Below, in pieces: positions 16,476-25,084 of a stretch of DNA of 35,704 nucleotides. Made by a program: the position numbers and the translations under genes. Each line of letters opens with the position of its first letter. Position 1 is the stretch's first letter. Origin of the DNA: an uncultured Lachnospiraceae bacterium (GTDB lineage: Bacteria; Bacillota; Clostridia; Lachnospirales; Lachnospiraceae); NCBI GenBank assembly GCA_947175175.1, contig CAMWLV010000024.1, forward strand, positions 1-35,704, written 5' to 3'. The notes beneath the pieces were generated by a model, which was not told where the DNA came from, did not search any database, and was given only the letters and a program-made list of their open reading frames with translations.

Positions 16476-17825
16476 ATGGCTAGACTATTTGGTACAGATG
16501 GAGTGCGGGGGGTAGCAAATGATGAATTAACACCGCTTCTTGCAATGCAGTTAGGGCAGGCAGGTGCCTATGTTTTATCAAAGGAAAATGCACATAAGCC
16601 GACAATCATGGTTGGATGCGACACGCGTATTTCGGGTGACATGCTGGCAAATGCCCTGATGGCAGGGGCATGTTCTGTCGGGGCAAACGTGGTGTACGTG
16701 GGAGTGATTCCTACACCGGCAATCGCTTATCTGACCAAAAAATACAGAGTCGATGCCGGCGTTGTGATATCAGCTTCGCACAACCCAGTTGAATTCAACG
16801 GGATTAAGTTTTTCGACGGAAATGGTTTTAAACTGCCAGATTCGCTGGAAGATGAGATTGAAGAGCTGATTCGCAGTGGTATGAAAGATGTTCAGTTTCC
16901 GACAGGACCGAGCGTGGGTAAGATCAAGTACCGCACTGACGCGAGAGAGGAGTATATCAATCATTCGGTCCGCGCTGTTCCAGTTGATCTGAGTGGCATG
17001 AAGATTGTGGTTGATTGTGCGGAGGGGGCTTCCTTCTATACATCTGTGGAGACGTTAAAGGAACTAGGTGCCAATATCGTGGCGATACACAATAATCCTG
17101 ACGGGACAAATATCAATGCAAACTGTGGCTCTACACACATGGGAGAGCTTCAGGCGCGCGTTGTGTATGAGAAGGCGGACGTAGGACTTGCGTTTGACGG
17201 TGATGCCGACAGGCTTCTCGCAGTGGATGAAAACGGGAAGCAGATTGACGGTGATGTGATCATGGCCATTATTGGCAATCACATGAAGTCAAAGGGTACG
17301 TTGAAGGATAATACAATTGTCGCTACGGTGATGAGCAACCTTGGATTTTTCCTGATGGGAAAGGAACATGGTATCAACATTGAGCAGACGAAGGTTGGAG
17401 ACCGGTATGTGCTTGAGCGAATGCTTGAGCTTGGGGCAAACCTTGGCGGAGAGCAGTCAGGACATATTATTTTCCTCGATGAAAACACAACAGGAGACGG
17501 TCTTCTCAGCGCACTGCATTTGCTGCAGGTAATGGTTGAGACAAAGAAAACGCTCTCGGAGCTTGCGACGATCATGACAGTACTCCCGCAGGCACTGGTC
17601 GGAGCGAAAGTGCCCAATCACAAGAAGAACAGTTATATGGAGTATGCGGAGATCGCATCAGCGATCGAACGTGTGAGTGCAAAGTTTGCAGATGAGGGCA
17701 GGGTATTGATCAGGCCTTCAGGAACAGAGCCTTTGGTGCGGGTAATGATTGAGGGCAAAGACCAGCAGCTGATCGAGAAAGAGGCGCGGGAACTTGCAGA
17801 ACTGATACAGAATGTGATGCTTTGA
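16476..17825 (+). CDS. glmM: Phosphoglucosamine mutase GlmM
   Basis: A 449-residue enzyme converting glucosamine-6-phosphate to glucosamine-1-phosphate for UDP-GlcNAc. The start at 16476 follows GGAGG (16461-16465) and gives the canonical N-terminus 'MARLFGTDGVRG'; an upstream in-frame ATG would overlap cdaR. The active-site serine loop 'ISASHNP' holds Ser101, the magnesium loop reads 'FDGDADR', the sugar-binding loop 'GGEQSGH', and the phosphate-binding loop 'RPSGTEPLVRVM'. Length is standard. Third gene of the cdaA-cdaR-glmM set. Confidence 0.97.
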   Translation: MARLFGTDGVRGVANDELTPLLAMQLGQAGAYVLSKENAHKPTIMVGCDTRISGDMLANALMAGACSVGANVVYVGVIPTPAIAYLTKKYRVDAGVVISASHNPVEFNGIKFFDGNGFKLPDSLEDEIEELIRSGMKDVQFPTGPSVGKIKYRTDAREEYINHSVRAVPVDLSGMKIVVDCAEGASFYTSVETLKELGANIVAIHNNPDGTNINANCGSTHMGELQARVVYEKADVGLAFDGDADRLLAVDENGKQIDGDVIMAIIGNHMKSKGTLKDNTIVATVMSNLGFFLMGKEHGINIEQTKVGDRYVLERMLELGANLGGEQSGHIIFLDENTTGDGLLSALHLLQVMVETKKTLSELATIMTVLPQALVGAKVPNHKKNSYMEYAEIASAIERVSAKFADEGRVLIRPSGTEPLVRVMIEGKDQQLIEKEARELAELIQNVML

Positions 17826-17875
17826 TGCACGCGTAAATTATAAATATATAAATATACGATTCGGAGGTGTGAGGA

Positions 17876-18139
17876 ATGGTTAGTCAGAAAGTAGTTATCA
17901 AAAACCCAACAGGGCTGCATTTGCGTCCGGCAGGAATTTTATGTAAGGAAGCGATGGAGTTTAACTCGCTGATAACCTTTACATTTCGCGGAAATACGGC
18001 AAATGCTAAGAGTGTGCTCAGTGTACTTGGCGCATGCATTAAATGTGGCGACGAGATTGAGGTCTTTTGTGAAGGTTCAGATGAAGAAGAGGCTTTGTCA
18101 ACTATGATAAGAGTCATAGAGGACGGCTTAGGGGAGTAA
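17876..18139 (+). CDS. ptsH: HPr-family phosphocarrier protein
   Basis: An 87-residue protein of normal HPr length. The phosphoryl-accepting His15 lies in 'GLHLRPAG' and the regulatory Ser46, target of HPr kinase, lies in 'NAKSVLSVL', both at canonical positions, so it should serve the sugar phosphotransferase system and CcpA-type catabolite control. A GGAGGTG ribosome site precedes it. No enzyme I gene is nearby; Clostridia often carry HPr alone. The core region is more Cys-rich than usual (Cys23, Cys52, Cys55, Cys63 by count), and a specialised HPr-like role cannot be excluded. Confidence 0.85.
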   Translation: MVSQKVVIKNPTGLHLRPAGILCKEAMEFNSLITFTFRGNTANAKSVLSVLGACIKCGDEIEVFCEGSDEEEALSTMIRVIEDGLGE

Positions 18140-18154
18140 GGAACAGATAGTTCT

Positions 18155-18201
18155 TTTACATGAAATTAGTCCGAAGCAGCTTCGGACTAATTTCATGTAA
18201 A
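18155..18201 (+). repeat. Perfect 22-bp inverted repeat after the HPr gene
   Basis: The 22 bases at 18155-18176 are exactly complementary to 18180-18201, with a 3-nt loop (CAG). There is no T run after it on the + strand, though TTCTTTT lies on its left side. It could stop transcription, stabilise the HPr mRNA end, or be a repeat of mobile origin. Confidence 0.8.
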
Positions 18202-18226
18202 GCAGGTATTGTGCGATGAATAGAGG

Positions 18227-18364
18227 ATACAGTTTGGTCTAGGACTTTGCACTGTGCTGCAAAGTCCGTAAGAAAGCATGGAGGTCGAGGATGCATCAAG
18301 CCAACCGCGAAGCGGTTTTTGCATGGCTTGATGCTTGTAACAGGAAGCCGAAGGCTGAACTGTT
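18227..18364 (+). repeat. Structured intergenic element, copy A (upstream of rfbD)
   Basis: About 138 nt able to form a series of hairpins: GGACTTTGCA (18242-18251) with TGCAAAGTCC (18258-18267), then GTAAGAAA, then GCATCAAGCCA (18293-18303) with TGGCTTGATGC (18324-18334) enclosing ACCGC-GAA-GCGGT and a TTTTGCA bulge, then a short GCC/GGC hairpin, with CAGTT/AACTG closing the outside. The element is flanked by an 11-bp direct repeat ATGAATAGAGG (18216-18226 and 18365-18375), suggesting insertion. It matches copy B at 21420-21555 in structure more than in sequence. Confidence 0.75.
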
Positions 18365-18430
18365 ATGAATAGAGGTTGGTTTTATGAGAAAAGATAACAA
18401 TATGAGGAAAGGAAACAGGTAGGAATGATC

Positions 18431-19297
18431 ATGGCGAAAAAAATAATTGTCACAGGCTGTAACGGACAGCTTGGACGTGCGATCAATAAAATTTATCAGA
18501 ACAGTACAGAGTATGAGTGCGTGAATACAGATGTAAGAGAACTTGACATTACGAAAGTTGACGCAGTAGATCGGTTTGTATCTGATGTGAAACCATATGC
18601 CATCATTAACTGCGCAGCGCATACCAATGTAAATGGCTGTGAGACTGATGTGGACAACGCATACCGAATCAATGCGATCGGACCGCGGAATCTCAGTATT
18701 GCAGCCACAAGATATCATGCAAAGCTGATGCATATTTCTACGGATTATGTGTTTGATGGACATGCCAGTGCGCCTTATACAGAGTTTGATGCACCAGATC
18801 CAAAGGCTGTGTATGGAAAGACAAAGCTTGCCGGTGAAAATTTTGTGAAAGAGTTTGCAAGGGAATACTTTATTATCCGCACTGCATGGCTGTATGGCGA
18901 CGGGAAAAATTTTGTCAAAACGATGCTGGGATTGTCAGAGAATCATGATAAAGTGACAGTGGTTGGGGATCAGTTTGGATCGCCGACAAGTGCTGATGAA
19001 CTTGCGAAGGCGATTGCATATCTGCTTCCGACAGACAACTTTGGTCTGTTTCATGGCACCTGTGAGGGCATAACGAACTGGGCTGATTTCACAAGGGAGA
19101 TTTACCGGCTTGCGGGAAAGTCTACAGTGGTTGAGACAGTCACGACAGAGCAGTATGACAAAAATGTGGCAGGGGTCGTTGCGCCCAGACCAGCATACTC
19201 TGTATTGGAAAACTATATGTTGAAACTCACGACGGATTATATGTTCGTGGATTGGGAAAAGGCAATTGCAGAATATATAAAGGACTTGTCTTTCTGA
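18431..19297 (+). CDS. rfbD: dTDP-4-dehydrorhamnose reductase RfbD
   Basis: A 288-residue short-chain dehydrogenase-type enzyme making dTDP-L-rhamnose. The start at 18431 is preferred to the in-frame ATG at 18425 because AGGTAGGA abuts the latter. Features: nucleotide-binding 'VTGCNGQLGRA', 'VNTDVRELDIT', the catalytic 'STDYVFDG' and 'YGKTKLAGE' (Tyr and Lys), and 'PRPAYSVLEN' near the C-terminus, which is characteristic of RfbD. The other three dTDP-rhamnose genes (rfbA, rfbB, rfbC) are not in the window. It leads the sugar-nucleotide set ahead of gmd and fcl, and structured element A lies just upstream. Confidence 0.93.
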   Translation: MAKKIIVTGCNGQLGRAINKIYQNSTEYECVNTDVRELDITKVDAVDRFVSDVKPYAIINCAAHTNVNGCETDVDNAYRINAIGPRNLSIAATRYHAKLMHISTDYVFDGHASAPYTEFDAPDPKAVYGKTKLAGENFVKEFAREYFIIRTAWLYGDGKNFVKTMLGLSENHDKVTVVGDQFGSPTSADELAKAIAYLLPTDNFGLFHGTCEGITNWADFTREIYRLAGKSTVVETVTTEQYDKNVAGVVAPRPAYSVLENYMLKLTTDYMFVDWEKAIAEYIKDLSF

Positions 19298-19314
19298 CAA
19301 ACTATATGTATACT
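19286..19314 (+). promoter_or_regulatory. Possible promoter of gmd
   Basis: TTGTCT (19286-19291, within the 3' end of rfbD), a 17-bp spacer and TATACT (19309-19314). It would give gmd-fcl its own start in addition to any read-through from rfbD. Confidence 0.45.
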
Positions 19315-19366
19315 AAAAGAAAAATGGAATATTGTGGTTAAGTATAAGAAAGGAATCAAGTAAGAT

Positions 19367-20449
19367 ATGAATAATATAGCATTGATCACTGGAATCACGG
19401 GGCAGGATGGGTCTTATCTGGCAGAGTTTCTGCTTGCGAGGGGATATGAGGTGCATGGTCTGATCAGAAGGCACAGTATATCAAACACGATGCGCATCGA
19501 TCATCTGATCAAATCAGAGTACTACAAGGTAAAGTTTTTTCTGCATTTTGCAGATACGACAGACTCTTCCAATCTGATGCGGATTATCGGAGAGATCAGA
19601 CCGACCGAAGTGTATAATCTTGCTGCACAGTCTCATGTGGGGGTGTCGTTTGAGGTTCCAGAGTACACTGCGGATGCGACGGGTGTCAGCACATTGAAGC
19701 TGTTGGAGGCGATCCGGGTAAATGGCGGTAACTGCAGATACTACCAGGCATCTACGTCAGAGCTTTTTGGAGGGCTTCCAGAGACAGCGCCGCAGAGTGA
19801 GACGACGCCGTTTTATCCCAAGAGTCCTTATGGTGTAGCAAAGCTGTATTCATATTGGATTACGGTCAATTACAGAGAGTCTTACAATATGTTTGCGTGC
19901 AACGGAATATTGTTTAACCATGAATCGCCGCGGCGCGGTGAGAATTTTGTGACCAGAAAGATTACGCTCGCCATTGCAAATATCATCGCAGGAAAACAGG
20001 ACAAGCTTTCCTTGGGAAATATGAATGCCAAGAGAGACTGGGGATTTGCGGGCGACTATGTGGAAGGAATGTGGCTGATGCTTCAGCAGAATGTTTCTGG
20101 TGACTATGTGCTTGCCACCAATGAAACACATACAGTACGCCAGTTTGTTGAGGCGGCATTTGGAGAGCTCGGCATTGCCATTCGCTGGGAAGGCGAGGGT
20201 GTTGGCGAGAAAGGATATGACGCTGGGACAGGGAAGCTGCTTGTCGATGTCAATCCTGAGTTTTACCGTCCGGCAGAAGTGGAATTTCTCTGGGGAAATC
20301 CTGCTAAGGCGGAGAAGGAGCTTGGCTGGAAACGAAAGGTTGATTTCAGAGGGCTTGTGTCTATGATGATGGACGCAGACATGAGAGCGGTCACGGGAAT
20401 GTCCTGTGTACAATATAAAAACAGCAAGGACGGAGGAAGCAATGAATAA
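19367..20449 (+). CDS. gmd: GDP-mannose 4,6-dehydratase
   Basis: A 360-residue extended SDR enzyme turning GDP-mannose into GDP-4-keto-6-deoxymannose. Visible are the cofactor loop '[17 protein letters not shown]', the GMD-specific '[14 protein letters not shown]', '[12 protein letters not shown]', the catalytic 'STSELFGG' and '[10 protein letters not shown]', and '[17 protein letters not shown]', which together are diagnostic. The length is typical. An AAAGGAA ribosome site precedes it. The stop overlaps fcl by 8 nt, so the two enzymes of GDP-L-fucose synthesis are coupled. Confidence 0.97.
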   Translation: MNNIALITGITGQDGSYLAEFLLARGYEVHGLIRRHSISNTMRIDHLIKSEYYKVKFFLHFADTTDSSNLMRIIGEIRPTEVYNLAAQSHVGVSFEVPEYTADATGVSTLKLLEAIRVNGGNCRYYQASTSELFGGLPETAPQSETTPFYPKSPYGVAKLYSYWITVNYRESYNMFACNGILFNHESPRRGENFVTRKITLAIANIIAGKQDKLSLGNMNAKRDWGFAGDYVEGMWLMLQQNVSGDYVLATNETHTVRQFVEAAFGELGIAIRWEGEGVGEKGYDAGTGKLLVDVNPEFYRPAEVEFLWGNPAKAEKELGWKRKVDFRGLVSMMMDADMRAVTGMSCVQYKNSKDGGSNE

Positions 20450-21383
20450 GTCGGACAAGATATATATAGCAGGGCACAGAGGACTTGTGGGTTCTGCTAT
20501 TGTGAGAAACCTTGAAGCAAAGGGATATACGAATGTGATCGGCAGGACGCACAGAGAGCTTGACCTAACAAACCAGCAGGCAGTGAAAGCGTTTTTTGAG
20601 ACGGAGCGGCCGGATGTGGTTGTGCTTGCAGCGGCAAAGGTTGGTGGAATCAATGCCAACAACACGACACCGGCAGAGTTTGCCTACGAGAATATGCAGA
20701 TTCAGTGCAATGTGATCAAGTGTTGTCACGACTATCAGGTTAAGAAGCTTTTATTCCTTGGAAGCACTTGTATCTATCCAAGGATGGCGCCCCAGCCGAT
20801 TCCAGAGGATGCACTGCTTACGGGACCTTTGGAGGAGACAAACGAGGCATATGCAATCGCAAAGATCTCTGGTCTGGAGATGTGCAAATTCTACAAGAGA
20901 CAGTACGGTGATGATTTTATCAGCTGTATGCCGACAAATCTCTATGGACCGTATGACAATTATGATTTGTCGGGATCCCATGTTATGCCGGCGATGATTC
21001 GGAAATTTCATGATGCGAAGATAAACAATGCACCGAGCGTAGAGTTGTGGGGAACGGGAACACCGCTGCGCGAGTTTTTATATGTGGATGACATGGCGGA
21101 TGCCTGCGTGTTCCTGCTGGAACATTATGATGGAGAGCAGCATGTAAATATCGGCACTGGCAGGGAAGTGACAATTAAGGAGCTGGCAGAGACAGTTCAG
21201 CGTGTGGTGGGATATCAGGGGGAGATTGTATGGAACCAGGATATGCCGGATGGTACACCGCGAAAACTGACAGATGTGACAAAGCTTCATAACCTTGGAT
21301 GGACGCACAAGGTAGAACTTGAGGAGGGTGTGCAGCTTGCCTACGACTGGTTTAAGGAGAATGTGAAAGACGCCAGACTATAG
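20442..21383 (+). CDS. fcl: GDP-L-fucose synthase
   Basis: A 313-residue epimerase/reductase that finishes GDP-L-fucose. The start at 20442 is set by GGAGG (20432-20436). Motifs: '[11 protein letters not shown]', '[13 protein letters not shown]', the catalytic 'GSTCIYP' and 'EAYAIAK', '[10 protein letters not shown]' and 'LREFLYVDD', all typical of Fcl/WcaG. It overlaps gmd by 8 nt. The glycan made by the genes downstream therefore probably contains L-fucose, given a GDP-mannose supply from elsewhere. Confidence 0.96.
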   Translation: MNKSDKIYIAGHRGLVGSAIVRNLEAKGYTNVIGRTHRELDLTNQQAVKAFFETERPDVVVLAAAKVGGINANNTTPAEFAYENMQIQCNVIKCCHDYQVKKLLFLGSTCIYPRMAPQPIPEDALLTGPLEETNEAYAIAKISGLEMCKFYKRQYGDDFISCMPTNLYGPYDNYDLSGSHVMPAMIRKFHDAKINNAPSVELWGTGTPLREFLYVDDMADACVFLLEHYDGEQHVNIGTGREVTIKELAETVQRVVGYQGEIVWNQDMPDGTPRKLTDVTKLHNLGWTHKVELEEGVQLAYDWFKENVKDARL

Positions 21384-21419
21384 CGAAATGACTGAGGAGT
21401 GCTACAGGGGTAAATTAAA

Positions 21420-21555
21420 TGTTACTGTTCATATCAGGACTTAGCATTTACTGCTAAGTCCGTAAGAAAACGTACAGTCAGCAGGTAAAAATCCATTTGC
21501 GAAGCAAATTTTGCATGGATTTTTACTCGTTACTGGAACGGAGTGAACAGTAACA
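21420..21555 (+). repeat. Structured intergenic element, copy B (upstream of the Spo0A-like gene)
   Basis: About 136 nt homologous in plan to copy A: outer TGTTACTGTTCA (21420-21431) with TGAACAGTAACA (21544-21555); GGACTTAGCA (21437-21446) with TGCTAAGTCC (21452-21461); GTAAGAAA; GTAAAAATCCA (21485-21495) with TGGATTTTTAC (21516-21526) enclosing TTTGC-GAA-GCAAA and TTTTGCA. A repeated AATTAAAT borders both ends. It ends 16 nt before the next start codon. Confidence 0.75.
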
Positions 21556-21571
21556 ATTAAATTAGGGTGTG

Positions 21572-21949
21572 ATGAAAGTAAATATGGAGGATGAGCGTTC
21601 GAGAGTAAATATCTATAGACGAACTACATACCATATGGTTAAATGTGGATTCCGGGCAAGGCAGAAGGGATATCGTTATCTGCGGGAGGCAGTATGGATA
21701 GCCTATCAGGAGCCTGAAGTCCTAAGCTCAGTCACGAAACGCTTGTATCCTGAAGTGGCGAAGCGTTTTAATACTACAGATAAACAAGTGGAACGTGCAA
21801 TACGAAACGCGATCGAGACTGCGTGGAACAAGGGAGATCCAGAGTCATTGAAGACTTTTTTTAAAGAAATCTACGGCGACGGGACGATAAGACCTACCAA
21901 TACGAAGGTTATAGAAATGTTCGTTGGATTTTTCAGAAACACACCCTAG
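21572..21949 (+). CDS. Stand-alone Spo0A C-terminal (DNA-binding) domain protein
   Basis: A 125-residue protein matching the effector domain of Spo0A: 'KGYRYLREAV', 'EPEVLSSVTKRLYPEVAK', 'RFNTTDKQVERAIRNAI', 'ETAWNKG', then 'RPTNTKVIEMF'. The HTH recognition segment is intact, but the receiver domain with its phosphorylated Asp is entirely absent; only about 30 unrelated basic residues precede the domain. It should bind 0A-box-like DNA without phosphorelay control, or act as a local regulator of the polysaccharide genes. The start is uncertain: GTG 21569, ATG 21572 and ATG 21584 are in frame. Structured element B lies directly upstream and occupies where its promoter or leader would be. Confidence 0.88.
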   Translation: MKVNMEDERSRVNIYRRTTYHMVKCGFRARQKGYRYLREAVWIAYQEPEVLSSVTKRLYPEVAKRFNTTDKQVERAIRNAIETAWNKGDPESLKTFFKEIYGDGTIRPTNTKVIEMFVGFFRNTP

Positions 21950-21972
21950 GATTTAATGGGAGGAGAATGTAG

Positions 21973-22914
21973 TTGAAGGCAGATTCTAAGATTTTGAGCA
22001 TTATTGTGCCCTGCTATAATGAGGAGGAGAGTGTTCCGCATTTCTATGCAGAGACAGTAAAGCAGGAAACGTTTTTTCGAGAGAAGAATGTGGAGTTAGA
22101 GTTTATATTTGTGGATGACGGCTCAAAGGATGGTACGGTGGAAGCTGTAAAGGCGCTTCGTGAGAGCGATGAGCGTGTGCATCTTGTATCGTTTTCACGC
22201 AATTTCGGAAAGGAAGCTGCCATTATTGCAGGCCTTGAGAAAGCAGTCGGGGACTTTACAGTGCTTATGGATGCGGACCTGCAGGATCCGCCGGCGATCT
22301 TGCCGGAGATGTATGGCTACATTGAAGAAGGGTACGATTCGGTAGCGACAAGACGTGTGGACAGAAAAGGGGAGCCGCCTATTCGTTCTTTTTTTGCCAG
22401 ACGGTTTTATGGTCTGATGCGCAAGATTTCAAAGACAGAGATTGTGGACGGTGCAAGGGATTACCGATTGATGACAAGACAGGTGACAGATGCAATTCTG
22501 GCTATGAAAGAGTATAACCGCTTTTCCAAGGGAATTTTTGGATGGGTTGGATACAGGACCAAATGGATTGAATATGAAAATGTAAAAAGAATTGCGGGAG
22601 AGACAAAATGGTCGTTTTGGAAGCTGTTTCTGTATTCTCTGGACGGGATTATGGCATTCTCGACAGCGCCCTTGTCTGTTGCGTCGGTGTTTGGCATTCT
22701 GTTCTGCGTTATTGCTTTTGTGTTTATGATATTTATCTTCGTCAGGGCTTTGATCTATGGGGACCCAGTGGCAGGCTGGCCATCTATGATGTGTATTATT
22801 TCCCTGATTGGCGGAGTGCAGCTGCTATGCCTTGGTATTATGGGACAGTATATGAGTAAGATGTATATGGAAGTAAAGGACAGACCGAAATACCTTATTA
22901 AAGAGGAGTTTTAA
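21973..22914 (+). CDS. Polyprenyl-phosphate glycosyltransferase (GT2, DPM1/GtrB type)
   Basis: A 313-residue GT2 enzyme, TTG start after GGAGGAG (21959-21965). The catalytic GT-A domain has 'SIIVPCYNEEES', 'FVDDGSKDGT', 'SRNFGKEAAIIAGLE', the metal-binding 'MDADLQDPP' and 'DYRLMTRQV'. Two C-terminal membrane helices (about 232-258 and 270-290) fit the GtrB/ArnC/CsbB group, which loads a sugar onto undecaprenyl phosphate on the inner membrane face. Such enzymes usually support side-branch glycosylation outside the cell; the matching GtrA flippase or GT-C enzyme is not seen here. Confidence 0.9.
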   Translation: MKADSKILSIIVPCYNEEESVPHFYAETVKQETFFREKNVELEFIFVDDGSKDGTVEAVKALRESDERVHLVSFSRNFGKEAAIIAGLEKAVGDFTVLMDADLQDPPAILPEMYGYIEEGYDSVATRRVDRKGEPPIRSFFARRFYGLMRKISKTEIVDGARDYRLMTRQVTDAILAMKEYNRFSKGIFGWVGYRTKWIEYENVKRIAGETKWSFWKLFLYSLDGIMAFSTAPLSVASVFGILFCVIAFVFMIFIFVRALIYGDPVAGWPSMMCIISLIGGVQLLCLGIMGQYMSKMYMEVKDRPKYLIKEEF

Positions 22915-22921
22915 TTGTGGT

Positions 22922-23686
22922 ATGATGGAGAGAAGGACTGGACTTGTAAGCATCGTTGTTCCGGTGTATAATGCGGAGCGGTTTATCGCTGAGACGATCA
23001 GCTATGTACAGAAGCAGACTTATACTGAATGGGAGCTTTTGCTTGTGGACGACTGTTCGACGGATAAGAGCAGGGAGATCATTAATCGGAAAAGTGGAGA
23101 GGATAAGCGGATCAAGCTGATTGTACTGGACGAAAATGCCGGCGCTGCAAAAGCGAGAAACCGAGGTGTTGAAGAGGCCTGCGGACAGTATCTCTGTTTT
23201 CTGGATGCAGATGACATCTGGCTGCCGGATAAGCTTAAGATTGAGTTGGAATCGATCAAAAACGCGGATGCGGGATTTGTGTTTATGGGGTATGAGTTTG
23301 CGGATGTGTCGGGTGCAGGTCTTGGGAAAGTGGTGCATGTACCAGGACACATTACGTATCAGCAGGCATTAAAAAACACGACCATTTTTACATCGACAGT
23401 GATGATAGACAGGAATAAAATACCAGATGAGGATATCTATATGCCATGTATTGCCAGCGAAGATACAGCCACATGGTGGCGGATACTCAAAAGGCATGGG
23501 GTAGGATATGGTATTGACGAAAATCTGGTTAAATATAGAAGAAGTGCAGATACATTGTCGTCAAACAAACTGACTGCAGTCAGGAGAATATGGAATTTGT
23601 ACCGCAGGCAGGAACAGCTGTCTGTCATAAGAAGTGCATACTATATGTGCTTTTGGGCATTCAGGGCAGTTTTGCGGCGGATTTAG
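22922..23686 (+). CDS. Glycosyltransferase family 2
   Basis: A 254-residue GT-A enzyme: 'SIVVPVYNAERFI', 'LLVDDCSTD', 'NAGAAKARNRGVE', and the metal-binding 'LDADDIW' are all clear. A C-terminal 'EDTATWWRIL' supplies the catalytic Glu-Asp region. It has no membrane helices and should add a sugar to the lipid-linked repeat unit in the cytoplasm. It starts 7 nt after the preceding gene and ends 15 nt before the initiating sugar transferase. Substrate unknown. Confidence 0.9.
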   Translation: MMERRTGLVSIVVPVYNAERFIAETISYVQKQTYTEWELLLVDDCSTDKSREIINRKSGEDKRIKLIVLDENAGAAKARNRGVEEACGQYLCFLDADDIWLPDKLKIELESIKNADAGFVFMGYEFADVSGAGLGKVVHVPGHITYQQALKNTTIFTSTVMIDRNKIPDEDIYMPCIASEDTATWWRILKRHGVGYGIDENLVKYRRSADTLSSNKLTAVRRIWNLYRRQEQLSVIRSAYYMCFWAFRAVLRRI

Positions 23687-23701
23687 GTTGGAGGCTGGAC
23701 A

Positions 23702-25084
23702 GTGGGGCGGATAGAGGCAGCGAAGAGGACAATTATATTACAGATGTCATTGATCGGGCTTGTATTCCAGACAGTTTTGTATATCTATGTCTGGTATAAG
23801 GTGTATAATGACATTATGCAGAGCGGCATGTGGAGAAGCTTTCACAGAAAGGGCTTCTGGCTTCTGGCAGCCGTTTATTTTATATTGCTGTTATTTTTTA
23901 CAGGGACTTATGGCGGGCTTAAGGTGGGGTACTTAAAGCCAATGGATGTATTTTTCTCTCAGGTAATTTCGTTATTGTGTGCAAATATTGTCTCTTATTT
24001 TCAGATATCACTGTTGTCACTGGGACTTGTCACGCCTTATCCGCTCCTTTTGATGATGCTGGGGCAGATTGTTGTGTCGGCGTCGTGGACATTTGTGAGC
24101 CACAAGCTTTATCAGCGCTTCTTCCCGCCGAAGAATCTGTTGTTTATCAGCGGTGAGCGGCCGACAGAGGATATCTTAAAGAAGTTTGAGACGCGCAAGG
24201 ATAAGTACAATATCATAAAATGTGCGGCGGAGAGTGACGGACTGGAGGATCTGGAGCGCGAGATCGTGAGCTGTTATGATGGTGTTGTGCTGTGGGATAT
24301 GGATACAGCGCTTCGCAATAAGCTCTTGAAATTTTGTTACAGCAGAAGTATTCGGGTATATATGATGCCCAAGATTCCAGATATTATGATAAAAGGTTCT
24401 GACCAGCTTCATCTGTTTGATACGCCGATCCTGCTCACCAGGGAATATGCGATGACAATCGAACAGCGTGTTGTGAAGCGGCTGATTGATATTGTCTGTT
24501 CGTTGGTTCTGATGATTCTGGCGTCACCCTTTATGCTTGTGACGGCGATTGCGATCAAGTTGTATGATGGCGGTCCTGTTTTGTATAAGCAGATCAGGTG
24601 CACGCGCGATATGAGGGAGTTTCAGATTCTAAAATTCCGAAGCATGCGGACGGATGCGGAGAAAGATGGCGTTGCAAGGCTTGCCTCCAAGAATGACACC
24701 CGCATCACTCCGGTCGGCAGATTTATTAGAAAAGTGAGGATAGATGAACTGCCGCAGCTCTTCAACATATTGAGTGGAGAGATGTCCTTTATCGGCCCAC
24801 GGCCGGAGCGTCCTGAGATTATCCGGCAGTATCAGGAGGAGATGCCGGAGTTTACGTTTCGGACGAAGGTGAAAGCGGGGCTTGCAGGATATGCGCAGGT
24901 GTATGGGAAATATAATACGACACCGTATGACAAGCTCAAGCTGGATTTATTTTATATTGAGAATTACAGTGTATGGCTGGATCTGAAACTGATGCTTCTG
25001 ACACTCAAAATTCTGTTTCAGGCGGAGAGTACGGAAGGTGTAGAGCAGAATCAGACAACTGCGATGAAGAAAGAGAAGGAGTAA
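23702..25084 (+). CDS. Polyprenyl-phosphate sugar-1-phosphate transferase (initiating enzyme)
   Basis: A 460-residue WbaP/WcaJ-type enzyme, GTG start after GGAGG (23690-23694). Four N-terminal membrane helices (about 14-34, 52-70, 84-105, 113-134), a soluble linker (about 145-255), a re-entrant helix (about 264-285), and the C-terminal bacterial sugar transferase domain with 'KFRSMRTDAE', 'VRIDELPQLFNIL', 'MSFIGPRPERPE' and 'KAGLAGYAQV'. It places the first sugar phosphate, often glucose or galactose, on undecaprenyl phosphate. The stop and the next start overlap by one base (TAATG). Confidence 0.92.
   Translation: MGRIEAAKRTIILQMSLIGLVFQTVLYIYVWYKVYNDIMQSGMWRSFHRKGFWLLAAVYFILLLFFTGTYGGLKVGYLKPMDVFFSQVISLLCANIVSYFQISLLSLGLVTPYPLLLMMLGQIVVSASWTFVSHKLYQRFFPPKNLLFISGERPTEDILKKFETRKDKYNIIKCAAESDGLEDLEREIVSCYDGVVLWDMDTALRNKLLKFCYSRSIRVYMMPKIPDIMIKGSDQLHLFDTPILLTREYAMTIEQRVVKRLIDIVCSLVLMILASPFMLVTAIAIKLYDGGPVLYKQIRCTRDMREFQILKFRSMRTDAEKDGVARLASKNDTRITPVGRFIRKVRIDELPQLFNILSGEMSFIGPRPERPEIIRQYQEEMPEFTFRTKVKAGLAGYAQVYGKYNTTPYDKLKLDLFYIENYSVWLDLKLMLLTLKILFQAESTEGVEQNQTTAMKKEKE

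Noticed and set aside
18227-18364. Structured element as an integron attC site or CRISPR
   Set aside because: There is no integrase, no cassette array, no regular short repeat-spacer pattern, and the hairpin plan does not match attC core sites.
19850-20665. 271-codon - strand frame opposite gmd and fcl
   Set aside because: It crosses two well-identified genes and its predicted peptide is Cys/His/Ser-rich and unlike any family.
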